Under the pieces are notes generated by a model that was not told the DNA's origin, ran no database searches, and was given only the letters and a program-made list of their open reading frames with translations. Positions 5,496-5,503 of a stretch of DNA of 5,503 bases are shown here, in pieces (position 1 is the first letter of the stretch; every line of letters begins with the position of its first letter). The DNA lies in the NCBI GenBank assembly GCA_947176785.1, contig CAMWSA010000275.1:1-5503 (forward strand), in the 5' to 3' direction. Position numbers and translations under genes: made by a program. Origin of the DNA: an uncultured Lachnospiraceae bacterium (lineage in GTDB: Bacteria; Bacillota; Clostridia; Lachnospirales; Lachnospiraceae).

Positions 5496-5503
5496 ATGAA
5501 GAC
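5496..5503 (+). CDS. Start of the next gene (partial, only Met-Lys visible)
   Basis: ATG AAG AC at the right edge, placed at a good distance after GGAGGGGG. Only two full codons are present, so the product cannot be named. Position and lack of a terminator suggest it belongs to the operon of the transglutaminase gene. Confidence 0.5.

Overview
The window looks like the chromosome of a fairly GC-rich Gram-positive gut-type Firmicute, most likely a member of the Lachnospiraceae or a related Clostridia group. This rests on the strong AGGAGG ribosome binding sites, the possible TTG start, the ECF sigma factor paired with an RsgI-type membrane anti-sigma factor, and the style of the exported transglutaminase with Ig-like domains. 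The species call is inference. All genes are on the + strand and fall into three transcriptional blocks.

Block 1 (1-1453): an ECF sigma factor (start best placed at TTG 92) and, six bases after its stop, a single-pass membrane protein with an RsgI-like middle domain and a striking Gly/His-rich C-terminal tail. This is a sigma/anti-sigma signalling pair. A clear intrinsic terminator (1416-1453) closes it.

Block 2 (about 1528-3664): a probable extended -10 promoter, a 120-130 nt leader that can fold in several ways, then an IbrA-like protein (PP-loop PAPS-reductase/ATP-pyrophosphatase fold plus DUF3440-type C-terminus), a 153 nt GC-rich structured gap, and an IbrB-like ParB/sulfiredoxin-fold protein. 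In E. coli the IbrA/IbrB pair is known as co-activators of prophage-borne eib genes. The biochemical activity is not, to my knowledge, established.

Block 3 (3682-5503): a good sigma-A promoter whose -10 runs into a perfect 28 bp palindrome (3708-3735) lying over the expected transcription start. This is almost certainly a repressor operator, of a shape typical of MarR-type dimers. It drives a membrane-anchored extracellular transglutaminase-like protein carrying an internal tandem duplication of a 136-residue Ig-like module. Just after it, a strong ribosome binding site and ATG mark the next gene, cut by the window edge.

The points most worth a second look are the perfect operator without a regulator gene in view, the IbrA/IbrB pair in a Firmicute with structured leader and spacer, the ECF sigma factor coupled to a possibly self-cleaving RsgI-type sensor with a His-rich tail, and the exact-register duplication in the transglutaminase stalk.
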